From positions 1 through 64,000 of the forward strand of contig CAZDEO010000015.1 in assembly GCA_964504445.1 (NCBI GenBank): a stretch of 64,000 nt of DNA, in the 5' to 3' direction. The notes below the pieces were generated by a model. That model searched no databases. It was not told the origin of the DNA and saw only the letters and a program-made list of their open reading frames with translations. Below are positions 1 through 8,205 of this stretch, piece after piece. The position numbers were made by a program, and so were the translations under genes. Numbering within the stretch: the first letter of the stretch is position 1; each line of letters starts with the position of its first letter. The stretch comes from JACSRF01 sp964504445 (GTDB lineage Bacteria > Chloroflexota > Anaerolineae > Promineifilales > Promineifilaceae).

Positions 1-1180
1 TATCAAAGATAATCGTATCCAGTTCGCGCGCCGCTTCCAGCGCCAGCCGGTCGCGCACCAGGATACCGTTGCGCGCCGACAGCGCAGTAGTGATGGCCAC
101 CACCAGCGGCACGGCCAGACCCAGGGCATGGGGACAGGCGATAACCAGCACGGTGACGACACGCTTGAGTACCTCCACGTCGAAGCCGGTGGCGATAATC
201 CAAATGACGGCCGTCAATACCGCCGACCCCAGCGCCGCATAGAAGAGGAACGCTGCGGCCCGGTCGGCCAGCAATTGCGTCTTGGATTTACTGTCCTGCG
301 CCTCTTTGACCAGGCGCATGATGCCGGAGAGCGCCGTCTCATCGCCGGTGGCCGTGATCTCAATGCGCAGGCTGCCGCTGCCTTCGTTGACAGTGCCGCC
401 GATGGCGCGGCTGCCGGCTTCTTTCTTCACCAGTTTCGACTCGCCGGTAATCATCGCTTCGTTGACGTCGGACCGGCCCTCGTAAACTTCGCCGTCAGCG
501 GGAATGCTGGCGCCGGGGCGAACCAGCACTTTGTCGCCCGCGCTTAGCTGCGAGACTGAAACGGTTTCGGTTTGGCCGTTCTCATCAATGAGCTCGGCTT
601 CGTCCGGCATCAGCTTGGCGAGCTCATCCAGCGCGCCGGAAGCCTGGCGCACGCTGCGCATTTCCAGCCAGTGGCCTAGCAGCATCACATCAATCAGGGT
701 CACCAGCTCCCAGAAAAAGCTCTCGCCCAGGTCGACAAACAGGGTGGCGATGCTGTAGATGAAGGCAACGGAGATGGCCAGGGAAATCAGGGTCATCATC
801 CCCGGCTGGCGGTCGCGCAGCTCCCAGGTGGCCATTTGCAGGAAGGGCAGGCCACCATAGAAGAAAATGACCACGGCCAGTACTGGCGTAATCCAGGTAC
901 TGCCGGGGAAGGTAGGGGCCGTATATCCCAGCCAGCTTTGCAGCGCCGGGCTGAAGAACAGCACCGGCAGGCTGAGCAGCAGCGACACCCAGAAGCGGTC
1001 GCGAAACATTTTCTCGTGTCCGGCGTGGCTGCCATGGCCCTCGTGACCACCGTGTTCTTCGTGCTGTGTATGTTTGTCGTGGTCCATTTGGTGGTCGGTG
1101 TGGTCAGTGTGGGATGATTGTTGGGGAGAAACGGCCGTTTCCCCGCCATGATGATGCGTGTGTTGCGTCTGTTCGGTCAT
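1..1180 (-). CDS. copB: Copper-exporting P-type ATPase, P1B-3 (CopB-like), 3' end outside window
   Basis: Integral-membrane ATPase that pumps copper out of the cytoplasm. The N-terminal ~60 residues are His-rich (HHH and repeated HxxH), the usual CopB metal-binding tail. Then come membrane segments, the actuator motif ITGES, and the transmembrane metal motif CPHALGLAVPLV around residue 350. CPH, rather than CPC, marks the P1B-3 subgroup, which is associated with Cu(II)/Cu(I) export. The frame is still open at the window edge, right at DTIIFD, just before the phosphorylation motif DKTGT, so only about 393 residues are visible. ATG at 1180 lies 12 bases after the preceding gene on the same strand, suggesting one transcript. 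Substrate is inferred from the motif and copper neighbours. Confidence 0.93.
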   Translation of the reverse strand, partial: MTEQTQHTHHHGGETAVSPQQSSHTDHTDHQMDHDKHTQHEEHGGHEGHGSHAGHEKMFRDRFWVSLLLSLPVLFFSPALQSWLGYTAPTFPGSTWITPVLAVVIFFYGGLPFLQMATWELRDRQPGMMTLISLAISVAFIYSIATLFVDLGESFFWELVTLIDVMLLGHWLEMRSVRQASGALDELAKLMPDEAELIDENGQTETVSVSQLSAGDKVLVRPGASIPADGEVYEGRSDVNEAMITGESKLVKKEAGSRAIGGTVNEGSGSLRIEITATGDETALSGIMRLVKEAQDSKSKTQLLADRAAAFLFYAALGSAVLTAVIWIIATGFDVEVLKRVVTVLVIACPHALGLAVPLVVAITTALSARNGILVRDRLALEAARELDTIIFD

Positions 1181-1192
1181 TAGGTCTACCTC

Positions 1193-1816
1193 TCATAAAT
1201 TGGTGTAAGCTGTCTCCACCACGCTTGGCTGCCTGCGCAGCAGGGGGCGGATGTGGTGACAGTACTGGATGTTGGTAACGACCAGAATGCGGCTGCCCGG
1301 ATTATTGGCGGCGGCCTGCAGCGCGGCCTGAGAGACTTGCTCAATGTGCGCATGGTAGGCGTGGTGGCCACCCTGTCCAGCCAGGCGGCGCGTCAGACCG
1401 TAGAGCATATTGCCCACATCGTGACGCCAGCCCTGGTTGAGGGCATCGGGACCGTTGACGCCGGCCTGCAGCCAGTTGATAGTCTGTCGCAGCCAGCCAA
1501 TCAGCGCGCCGCGCCAGCCGGTGGCGGCTGCTTTGGGCATTACCTGCTCACCGCCGATGGGTACGACGACGATATCAGTCTGCGCCGCCAGCGGCAGCAA
1601 AGCATCTCTGTATTCAGGGGGCAGGGAATGAAACGCTTGCCGCTGCCATTGTGCCATCGAGATGTCCAGGCAAAGCAGGTCAGGATTAATCTCCGCCACC
1701 AGCGCCACCAACGATTCCAGATCGTAGGGAATGGGCGCTTCGTGAAACTCTGCCAGGGTACCGAGAACGGCAATCCGGGTCTGCGTGTTGGCTTTCTGTG
1801 CGTTATCCGTTGTCAT
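1193..1816 (-). CDS. Conserved hypothetical protein upstream of copB
   Basis: A 207-residue soluble protein without signal peptide or membrane segment; not recognised with certainty. The N-terminal half alternates hydrophobic strands and helices (IAVLGTLAEFHE, LLCLDISMAQW). The C-terminal end, RILVVTNIQYCHHIRPLLR, faintly recalls the end of TraB/PrgY-like proteins, but this is only a resemblance. It precedes copB by 12 bases and probably shares its mRNA, so a link to metal stress is possible but unproven. Confidence 0.7.
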   Translation of the reverse strand: MTTDNAQKANTQTRIAVLGTLAEFHEAPIPYDLESLVALVAEINPDLLCLDISMAQWQRQAFHSLPPEYRDALLPLAAQTDIVVVPIGGEQVMPKAAATGWRGALIGWLRQTINWLQAGVNGPDALNQGWRHDVGNMLYGLTRRLAGQGGHHAYHAHIEQVSQAALQAAANNPGSRILVVTNIQYCHHIRPLLRRQPSVVETAYTNL

Positions 1817-1901
1817 GACTTTATGATAGGCTGCCTGCGCCGTGACCGATACGGCGAAAGCGCGGTGATTGCTCTAGGTGAAATTACGTAATGTTCTTTT
1901 T

Positions 1902-2552
1902 TCATGACTCAAACCCGTGCTGGACCGCCCACAGCACGGCCTCCGTGCGATTGTTCACATCCAGTTTGCCGTAAATATTGCGCAGATGGGCCTCAATGGT
2001 GCGCACGCTGAGGAATAGGGTTTGGGCAATGTCTTTGTTTGTCATTCCCTGCGCCAGCAGCGTCAACACGTCTTGTTCACGGTCGGTAAGCGACTCGATC
2101 GGGTGCTGCTGGGGAGCGACATTGCCGCGGGCGAGGGCTAACAGCGCCGGCGCAGCCAGAGAAGGCGGCAGCACGATCTCACCACGGGCGGTAGCCAGAA
2201 GGCTCCTCGTTAGCTCCGGCACGGTTGCATCTCTGTTGATGACGCCGGTCATACCGGCCTGTAGCAGCGATACAATCTGTGCCAGATCATACGCATCGAC
2301 CAGATAGAGACGTCCGTAATCGGGCAAGGTCTCCGATAATGTGGCCGTCCATGGCGGCGGCGGATGCGGCAAATCGAAAAGGATGGTTGTGGCTGCCCGG
2401 GTGGGAGGCAGGGCGGTCAGATCATCGACATTGGCGGCCGTGCCCCAGACGGAGAGGCCCGGCTGTGCGGCCAGCAGGGCTTCCCAGGCGAGACGAGGCA
2501 GGGATGCCGAAGCCAGAATAATGACCTGTGGCGAAGATGGACCAGGACTCAT
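1902..2552 (-). CDS. LuxR/NarL-type transcription regulator with degenerate receiver
   Basis: A 216-residue DNA-binding regulator. The C-terminal ~65 residues are a clear LuxR helix-turn-helix (ESLTDREQDVLTLLAQGM, then NKDIAQTLFLSVRTIEAHL). The first ~130 residues have the length of a response-regulator receiver. An aspartate is kept (ILFDLP), but the acidic pair after strand 1 is gone (VIILASASLP) and the conserved lysine is replaced (GVINRDA). Phosphorylation is therefore doubtful and it may work as a phosphorylation-independent regulator. The start ATG overlaps the stop of the membrane-protein gene before it (ATGA), indicating translational coupling. Targets are unknown. Confidence 0.85.
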   Translation of the reverse strand: MSPGPSSPQVIILASASLPRLAWEALLAAQPGLSVWGTAANVDDLTALPPTRAATTILFDLPHPPPPWTATLSETLPDYGRLYLVDAYDLAQIVSLLQAGMTGVINRDATVPELTRSLLATARGEIVLPPSLAAPALLALARGNVAPQQHPIESLTDREQDVLTLLAQGMTNKDIAQTLFLSVRTIEAHLRNIYGKLDVNNRTEAVLWAVQHGFES

Positions 2553-3148
2553 GATGTTCCTTCGGAAACGAGCGTATGTCTATGGGTCAACCAGTGCCAG
2601 ATAAAATAGACGAGGATAGCGGCGTCCAGCAGATATTCGAACACGGTGAATTGACGGCCGTAATAATCCGTTTCCCAGTAGCTGATGGGGCTGGCAAAAC
2701 GGTAGGTCCAGTTGAGCGGGAAGAAGAGCAGCGGCCCATCGCTGTGATGGGTAAAAATGTCAATGACTGTATGGAACAACATCCCGACGCTGAACCAGAG
2801 CAACGCTCGTGCCCAACGCCACTGCCTGCGCATGCCCCAAAAACCGATGCCCAGCAGGACGGCATTGATCACCAGCGAGTGAAAGAAATTGTGGCCGATA
2901 ATCCAGACTGGGTCGGTGTAAAATAGCTCGAAGTGCAAATATTCCATAATGCTGCCATCCACCGGTGGCGTGGCAAACCAACGATAGACAATTTCGTAAA
3001 CGACCGTGAGCACCGTGAAGGGAATGTCCGGCAGCACGGAACCGACGAGCAGCGCCGTTTTGTGGACGGAGTAGGCAGCAGGTTTGGCAACTTTGTGGTG
3101 GATAACGGCCGTTAATAAAAAATGGGATGGGGTTTGCATCCTTATCAT
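2549..3148 (-). CDS. Membrane-bound metal-dependent hydrolase-like protein (YdjM/DUF457-like)
   Basis: A 199-residue polytopic membrane protein with about four to five hydrophobic segments. Conserved-looking His/Asp positions (SHFLLTAVIHHK near the N-terminus, SVLPDIPF, HNFFHSLV, FHTVIDIFTHHSDG) fit the family annotated as inner-membrane metal-dependent hydrolases, related to phospholipase C-like folds. No biochemical role is established. It is first in a two-gene unit with the LuxR-type regulator downstream, and a copy of the recurrent GCYAWWTGGC palindrome lies about 58 bases upstream of its ATG. Confidence 0.75.
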   Translation of the reverse strand: MIRMQTPSHFLLTAVIHHKVAKPAAYSVHKTALLVGSVLPDIPFTVLTVVYEIVYRWFATPPVDGSIMEYLHFELFYTDPVWIIGHNFFHSLVINAVLLGIGFWGMRRQWRWARALLWFSVGMLFHTVIDIFTHHSDGPLLFFPLNWTYRFASPISYWETDYYGRQFTVFEYLLDAAILVYFIWHWLTHRHTLVSEGTS

Positions 3149-3194
3149 TCTATCACCGTCTCACCTTATGCTGCAGGGCTATTTTACGTAGTAA

Positions 3195-3216
3195 ATACCC
3201 GCCATATGGCCTATAT
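3195..3216. promoter_or_regulatory. Palindromic operator copy 1 (core GCCATATGGC)
   Basis: Perfect core GCCATATGGC with AT-rich arms, between the end of the histidine kinase gene and the start of the membrane-hydrolase gene. One of ten intergenic copies of core GCYAWWTGGC in this window. It is close enough to the downstream start to overlap its promoter. The binding protein is unknown. Confidence 0.6.
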
Positions 3217-4923
3217 CAGCGATAGAGAAACCATTAAAGTTGTGCCGGCTCCGGCTGCCGACTGGATCTGCAACCGCGCGCCAATCGCTTCGGCCCGCTC
3301 CTGAATGCCCAGCAGTCCAAAATGACCGGACGGGGCCATTTCCGCCGGGCTGTCCGGCACGTCGAATCCCTGGCCATCGTCGCGAATGGTCAGGCAAACA
3401 GTATCGGCATCATACGCCAGGCTCACCGCCGCCTGCGTTGCCTGGGCATGGCGCGCCACATTGCTGATACCTTCCTGGGCAATACGATACAGGGCCAGCT
3501 CCGTGTTTGGTGGGAGGCGTCTGCCGGCCCCTCTGGTTTCAAATGTAATGGGCAAGGAAAGTGCCTTGCTCATATCACGAGCCAGCATTTCCAGCGCGGG
3601 CACCAGTCCCAAATCTTCCAGATAAATTGGCCGCAAATCTCGCGTCAAGCGGCGCAGGCCGGCCACCGTTTGCTCCGCCATTCTCTGCATGGTTGTCAAT
3701 CGTTCTTTGCTGGTTTCATCGGGCGCTGTCATGTGGGCCAACTGGATTTGCTGATTGAGCGCGATCAGCGATTGAATCGTATCATCATGCAGTTCCCGCG
3801 CCAGGCGCCGCCGTTCCTCCTCCTGGCCGGTGGTGACTGCGCCCAGATAGCCGCGCAGACTTTGCTGGGCCAACTGTACTTTGTGCGCCATGTGCACCAG
3901 TTCAGCCTGCAGCCGCTGGATTTCGTTGATACCACCCACAGGTTCCGTGATCGCCGCAAAATTACCCCACCCTAACTCGGTGGCTTTCTTTTCCAGAGAC
4001 TGCAGCGGCTGTACAACCTGGCGCACACCAAACCAGAGGCCGATGAGGGCGATGACCAACACGGGAATCAGCACCAGGGGTGCCAGTTCGGTGGTGCGCA
4101 GCAGCGGGTCTGTGACGGCCCGCCACGGTTCTTCAATTACCAGCGCCCAGCCAACCGGGGGAATGGGACTGAAGGCAACGACGTGCTCTTCACCGTCGAT
4201 GGTTAGATAGATGGTGCCGCTTTCATGGCGCAGGGCGTCGGCTACACCGGGATGCTCCGGCACCGGCAAATCGGCCCAGGGGGGCGTACCGGTCTGGTAG
4301 AGAATATCGCCGTCCGGGGTGGCCAGGTAAGCAGTAGCCTGGTCGTTGCCGCCAAAGATGTCGGCCAGCGCATGTCGGGCCAGGGCGGCCGGCGAAAAAG
4401 CGCCAACGGCAGTGATGTCTCCGGCTGTAGCCGCCACCAGCACCAGTTCCTCACCTTGCACCGGATCGACAAAAGGCGGTAAGAAAACTGCGTCCTGTTC
4501 AATAAACGCGCCACGTGTTGTGCGCAGGCGCGCCGGCACGGTGCGGGCCAGCCAGATTTCCGAGCCGTTGGAAGCAGCAACAAGTGTGCCATCGGTGGCA
4601 AACAGGGCAATACCCCCTGTAAAATCGGGTAGCAGATAAGCAGCGTCGGCCAGCGCGTGGTCAGGACTATTGGTTCCGTTGGCGGCCTGCAGCGCCACAC
4701 TGCGAATGGCCGATAGCCGATGATTGATCTGCTCGGTAATGGCCGCCGCCGCCGCGCGCGTGGCTCGTTCGTCCCGCTCGCCCACCATCGTGCGCATGGC
4801 GCGCTGGTGCAGGCCCAGGCTGCCAAACGCAATCAGCAGCAGCAGCGCTGTCAGGGGCAGAACTGTGATGATGAAAAGCTGGAGCGGGAGGGAAGGAATG
4901 CGTCGCCAGCGCTTGCTGCTCAA
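3211..4923 (-). CDS. Sensor histidine kinase, NarL-partner (HisKA_3) type with extracytoplasmic sensor
   Basis: A 570-residue membrane kinase. Order: N-terminal TM helix (~13-35); a ~250-residue extracytoplasmic region of dCache-like character; second TM helix (~285-305); HAMP linker; HisKA_3 dimerisation domain with phospho-accepting His near residue 377 (ARELHDDTIQS); and a HATPase with N box NVARHA and G1 box DDGQGFD. Its start overlaps the stop of the response-regulator gene by four bases, so the two form a classic pair. The signal is unknown; redox or metal stress is a guess from the neighbours. Confidence 0.93.
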   Translation of the reverse strand: MSSKRWRRIPSLPLQLFIITVLPLTALLLLIAFGSLGLHQRAMRTMVGERDERATRAAAAAITEQINHRLSAIRSVALQAANGTNSPDHALADAAYLLPDFTGGIALFATDGTLVAASNGSEIWLARTVPARLRTTRGAFIEQDAVFLPPFVDPVQGEELVLVAATAGDITAVGAFSPAALARHALADIFGGNDQATAYLATPDGDILYQTGTPPWADLPVPEHPGVADALRHESGTIYLTIDGEEHVVAFSPIPPVGWALVIEEPWRAVTDPLLRTTELAPLVLIPVLVIALIGLWFGVRQVVQPLQSLEKKATELGWGNFAAITEPVGGINEIQRLQAELVHMAHKVQLAQQSLRGYLGAVTTGQEEERRRLARELHDDTIQSLIALNQQIQLAHMTAPDETSKERLTTMQRMAEQTVAGLRRLTRDLRPIYLEDLGLVPALEMLARDMSKALSLPITFETRGAGRRLPPNTELALYRIAQEGISNVARHAQATQAAVSLAYDADTVCLTIRDDGQGFDVPDSPAEMAPSGHFGLLGIQERAEAIGARLQIQSAAGAGTTLMVSLSLI

Positions 4924-5612
4924 TCTGCAATCTCCGCCGGAATGAGACCAATGGAGACGGCTTTCATCACCGCCTCCGTGCGGCTGTTGGCGGCCAGCTT
5001 ATGATACGTTTTTGCCAGATGCCCCTGCACAGTGCGGTCGCTGATGCCTAACTGCATACCAATCGCCTTGTTGGTGAAGCCCTTGCCGGCCAGGGCCAGC
5101 ACTTCCAGTTCTCGCTCGGTCAGATCCTCGTAAAGGGGCACATCGTTTGCGGTGCGGCTGGCGATGTGGGCCATCAATCGGCTGGTAATCGCGGGATCCA
5201 GCGCCGACTTACCTTCGTTTACGTCGCGCACCGCTTGCACAATGCTCAGCGGCGATGCTGTTTTCAGGACATAGCCGTTGGCGCCGGCCTGGAGCACGGC
5301 CATAACGTACGGGTCGTCGTCGTAGGCGGTCAGCACCAGCACGCCCACGTCTGCATGGTTGGCGCGCACCCAGCGGGTGACCTCAATGCCGGTGGCCTTT
5401 GGCATCTGGATATCCAGTACAGCCACATCCGGCTTGTGCTGGGCAATAAGAGTGCGCGCCATGTCGCCGTCATCGGCTTCGGCGATGACGGTGATGTCGT
5501 TTGCCTGTTCCAGGAATTGGCGAATGCCGGCGCGTACGACGGCGTGGTCGTCGGCCAGCAGTACCCGGATGGGCTGATTGGTTTCGGTTGCGGATAATGA
5601 CTCATTTTCCAT
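4920..5612 (-). CDS. NarL/FixJ-family response regulator
   Basis: A 230-residue regulator. The receiver is intact: acidic pair D21-D22, phospho-acceptor D67 (VAVLDIQMP) and lysine in GYVLKTA. A C-terminal LuxR helix-turn-helix follows (DLTERELEVLALAGKGFTNK, then RTVQGHLAKTY). It overlaps the kinase gene downstream (ATGA) and the DUF2085 gene upstream (11 bases), so all three are probably co-translated. LuxR-type regulators often bind short palindromes, so this protein is one candidate binder of the GCYAWWTGGC sites; nothing in the sequence proves it. Confidence 0.93.
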   Translation of the reverse strand: MENESLSATETNQPIRVLLADDHAVVRAGIRQFLEQANDITVIAEADDGDMARTLIAQHKPDVAVLDIQMPKATGIEVTRWVRANHADVGVLVLTAYDDDPYVMAVLQAGANGYVLKTASPLSIVQAVRDVNEGKSALDPAITSRLMAHIASRTANDVPLYEDLTERELEVLALAGKGFTNKAIGMQLGISDRTVQGHLAKTYHKLAANSRTEAVMKAVSIGLIPAEIAD

Positions 5613-6393
5613 AGCTTTCCTCTGCCGCTCTTGGCGCTGCCCGCTGGAATTTTAGCGCTATCTGGTCAGCGGTCTCGTTAAATGTGGCATGCAGACGCGG
5701 GTAGGCGAACCAGACAATGCCGATGCCAAAGAGAAGCCCGGAGAGCAGACGCATCCAGGCATTGAATGATCCCAGCGCATCGCCACTATAGAAGGTAGCG
5801 GGCAATGCGTGGTTGGTCAAGGTTGCCAGCCAGTCGTTGGTGTAGCGAAAGCCGCCCAGCACGCCGCCCAGCATATCGCTGATGGTATGCGTGATGCCGT
5901 CGACGGCCATCGGCAGCAGAAAAAGCAGCAGCCCTTGCCAGGAGAGCGGTCTGAGGCGCCTGCGCAGCGGCCAGTAGACCAGGCCGGCGAGGAACAGGGC
6001 CATATACATATAGACCATACGGTCAGACCAGGCGACTTTCCAGCCAACGGCCGTATTGCCCACGAACTGGCGCAGTATCAGAGGATTGTCGCTGGCTGTC
6101 CAGGCGGATTGCAGGGTGCTGAGCGGCAGCATCAAGCTGTCACCAAACAGGAAGAAGGAGCGCTGCGGCATCTGGTGGCAGAGCAGCGTATACAGCAGAT
6201 AAATGGCGTTACCGCCCCAGGCCCAGCCCCATTCCATGAAGAGGGGGGCCAGCCAGGGCAGGCCATTAAAGATAAGCAGCAGTACGGAAACCGCCAGCAG
6301 CCAATGGCGGCTGAAGCCATACAGGGCTTTATTGAGAAAGATGGCCGCAGAACGGCCGTTACCGGAGACGTTGGTTGAGGCAGACACAATCAA
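5602..6393 (-). CDS. DUF2085 membrane protein
   Basis: A 263-residue membrane protein with about six hydrophobic segments. The segment LYTLLCHQMPQRSFFLFGD carries the Cys-His-Gln signature typical of DUF2085 proteins, whose function is unknown. It lies between a YHS metal-binding gene (four-base overlap) and the response regulator (11-base overlap), implying a metal- or signal-linked operon. The Cys-His motif could bind a metal; that is inference. Confidence 0.85.
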   Translation of the reverse strand: MIVSASTNVSGNGRSAAIFLNKALYGFSRHWLLAVSVLLLIFNGLPWLAPLFMEWGWAWGGNAIYLLYTLLCHQMPQRSFFLFGDSLMLPLSTLQSAWTASDNPLILRQFVGNTAVGWKVAWSDRMVYMYMALFLAGLVYWPLRRRLRPLSWQGLLLFLLPMAVDGITHTISDMLGGVLGGFRYTNDWLATLTNHALPATFYSGDALGSFNAWMRLLSGLLFGIGIVWFAYPRLHATFNETADQIALKFQRAAPRAAEESYGK

Positions 6394-6572
6394 TGATGAT
6401 GAGCTTGACGAGAGCTGCCGGCAGCAGCATCCTTTACATATTTCTCCGGCGCTTTGTCAAAGGCGGTTTTGCAGCCAGGCGCGCAGAAATAATAGGTTTT
6501 CCCTTTGTATTCCGACGTGGCCGCTGCTGTTTTCTCATCTACTTCCATACCGCATACGGGATCAATAGCCAT
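6390..6572 (-). CDS. Small YHS-domain metal-binding protein
   Basis: A 60-residue protein that is essentially one YHS domain: DPVCGMEVDE at the start, then KGKTYYFCAPGCKTAFDK, and a His-rich tail (HHH). YHS domains occur in copper and other heavy-metal handling proteins, often next to CopA. Cys and His spacing suits soft-metal binding. It overlaps the DUF2085 gene (ATGA) and follows the HMA gene by three bases. A second YHS domain occurs in this window at the C-terminus of an ABC ATPase (42061-42897). Confidence 0.92.
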   Translation of the reverse strand: MAIDPVCGMEVDEKTAAATSEYKGKTYYFCAPGCKTAFDKAPEKYVKDAAAGSSRQAHHH

Positions 6573-6575
6573 GAT

Positions 6576-7019
6576 TTAGTTCTCCTGCCGCATATCGGGT
6601 TGTGGTTGACCAATCCGATATCCAGCTTCTTGTACTGCCTGCGCCAGCGCGTCGAATGGTACGCTTTGTGCAACCAGTGTAACAAACGTTGTTTCTGTCT
6701 GTAAATCGACTTCCGCCTCAATGATGCCCGGGACATCTGTCAGGGCGCTTTCGATATGAAACGCGCAGCTGGCACAGTGCATGCCGACTACAGGCAGCGT
6801 CATTGATTCGGTCAGGACAGCGTATCCGGCATTTTGCACGGCCGTTACCAGGCCAAACGTGTCCGTTTTGTGGGAGTCGTAAGCCACTGTTACCAGAAAG
6901 GATTCCAGATTAACCTGCACGGCCGAAACCCCGGAAACGTGACGCAGCGCCTGTTCCAAATGCGCAGCGTCCAAACGATACTGTGGTGAATTTACTGGAA
7001 AAGATAGTTCGGTTTTCAT
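6576..7019 (-). CDS. Double HMA-like protein (one intact GMHCASC site)
   Basis: About 147 residues with two ferredoxin-like HMA folds. The second (from ~residue 75) has the metal motif GMHCASC; the first has the fold pattern but no CxxC, so only one site can bind copper. It probably acts as a cytosolic metallochaperone or a detached ATPase N-terminal domain. I chose ATG at 7019, eight bases after an AAGG Shine-Dalgarno; an in-frame TTG lies two codons upstream. It opens the operon running down to the histidine kinase and has an operator palindrome ~88 bases upstream. Confidence 0.85.
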   Translation of the reverse strand: MKTELSFPVNSPQYRLDAAHLEQALRHVSGVSAVQVNLESFLVTVAYDSHKTDTFGLVTAVQNAGYAVLTESMTLPVVGMHCASCAFHIESALTDVPGIIEAEVDLQTETTFVTLVAQSVPFDALAQAVQEAGYRIGQPQPDMRQEN

Positions 7020-7096
7020 TGTCAACCTTCTTTTTGTGTTCTTCCCTTATTGTCTGGCAAAGCACGAGGATACAACAGCGCCAAATGCGCGGATCG

Positions 7097-7118
7097 TCAT
7101 AGGCCATTTGGCTTATGA
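7097..7118. promoter_or_regulatory. Palindromic operator copy 2, best-conserved (arms TCATA...TATGA)
   Basis: The 22-bp site has arms TCATAG and TTATGA around core GCCATTTGGC, an almost perfect dyad. It sits in the divergent intergenic region between the HMA operon (minus) and the cytochrome c/thiol operon (plus), so one bound regulator could control both. On the minus side a TATCCT -10-like hexamer begins about 35 bases from the dyad centre. Confidence 0.7.
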
Positions 7119-7225
7119 CAAAAAGTTGTTTGTCATGGTTTTGGGGGTGATGGGCTATTTAGCGCTCGTTGTTTTTGTTTCCATTTTCTATGCTTGGAAA
7201 CGTAATTGATAACCGGAGAGATTTT

Positions 7226-7717
7226 ATGACGCGAACGAAACGACTTATCTGGCCCTTATCCGCGGGTTTGACTGGCTCAAGTCTGTTGGCGCTGCTGTAC
7301 TTTGGCATTGTGTCCTGGGCAGAGAGCACGCAGCATGCCCTGGAGTTGTTCTGGGAAGATCGCTGGATTGTCATTCCCATCATTTTGGGCTTTGGCGTGC
7401 AAGCGGCGCTTTACGTCATTTTAAAGAAGCGTCTCTTTGTCCCCGTGACCCATGCTGGTCCCAGCGGCGCTCTTACCGGCGCCGGCGGCGGGATGTCGAC
7501 CGTCGCTATGGTAGCTTGCTGCGCTCACCATGTGACGGACGTGCTGCCCATTCTGGGCCTGACGGCGGCGGCGACCTTCCTGGCCGAATATCGCCTGGCT
7601 TTTATGCTCCTCGGCCTGGGCACAACAGTGATCGGTATCGTGTATATGATTTTTGTTTTGTTAAAGGAAAGACGAAAAGCGCTGCAAATGACAGCGCCCG
7701 TTGTGGAGGCAGTATGA
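7226..7717 (+). CDS. Membrane protein with CCxHH motif, first gene of thiol/cytochrome operon
   Basis: A 163-residue protein with about four TM helices. In the third is VACCAHHVTDVLP, where vicinal cysteines and histidines could bind a soft metal or do thiol chemistry; the arrangement recalls but does not match MerT. No family is claimed. Start at ATG 7226 follows a GGAGAG Shine-Dalgarno; a longer frame begins upstream without one. Its TGA stop overlaps the next ATG (ATGA), coupling it to the lipoprotein gene. Confidence 0.8.
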   Translation: MTRTKRLIWPLSAGLTGSSLLALLYFGIVSWAESTQHALELFWEDRWIVIPIILGFGVQAALYVILKKRLFVPVTHAGPSGALTGAGGGMSTVAMVACCAHHVTDVLPILGLTAAATFLAEYRLAFMLLGLGTTVIGIVYMIFVLLKERRKALQMTAPVVEAV

Positions 7718-8199
7718 AGCAACTTCTTTTACTCATTGTTGGTGTATTGCTGGTCGCTTTCCTGGCCGCATGTGGGGGGCAGCAGGAAACGGCTCGCTCA
7801 CTTTCCGATGTACAGGCAGGTGATGATGTGGTCGCAGCCGCAGGGCCAATGGCGTTAGAAACGGTCGTTGACGAACAAGGCGCCGTCAGTGTCGCCGTCA
7901 CGCCGTTGAACATGAGCGGCGACGCACCTACTCTGGATTTCGAAATAGCCATGAACACCCACTCGGTTGATTTAGGCATGGATTTGGCAACGCTGGCGAC
8001 ATTGACGACGGACGACGGCCGGACGGTGAACGCCATGCTTTGGGATGCGGTCCCCGGCGGGCATCACGTGTCCGGCATTCTTTCTTTTCCGGCGGAAGAG
8101 GCGGGAACGGCCGTTATCGCGAATGCCTCCCAGTTGACGCTGACCATTCATGACGTGGATGCCCCTGAACGTATCTTTTCCTGGTCACTGACAAATTAA
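7714..8199 (+). CDS. Putative lipoprotein of thiol/cytochrome operon
   Basis: A 161-residue secreted protein. Signal peptide and lipobox LLVAFLAAC place Cys at about residue 20. The mature part is beta-rich, with SVAVTPLNMSGDAPTLDFEI and HHVSGILSFP segments, perhaps an immunoglobulin-like fold. No family is recognised. It is coupled by ATGA overlap to the CCxHH membrane protein and lies six bases before the DsbD-like gene, so it probably works at the outer face of the membrane in the same metal/thiol pathway. Confidence 0.8.
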   Translation: MKQLLLLIVGVLLVAFLAACGGQQETARSLSDVQAGDDVVAAAGPMALETVVDEQGAVSVAVTPLNMSGDAPTLDFEIAMNTHSVDLGMDLATLATLTTDDGRTVNAMLWDAVPGGHHVSGILSFPAEEAGTAVIANASQLTLTIHDVDAPERIFSWSLTN

Positions 8200-8205
8200 C
8201 CCGAT

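Noticed and set aside
128..547. Plus-strand open frame opposite copB
   Set aside because: The minus strand encodes a clear P-type ATPase continuing out of the window.
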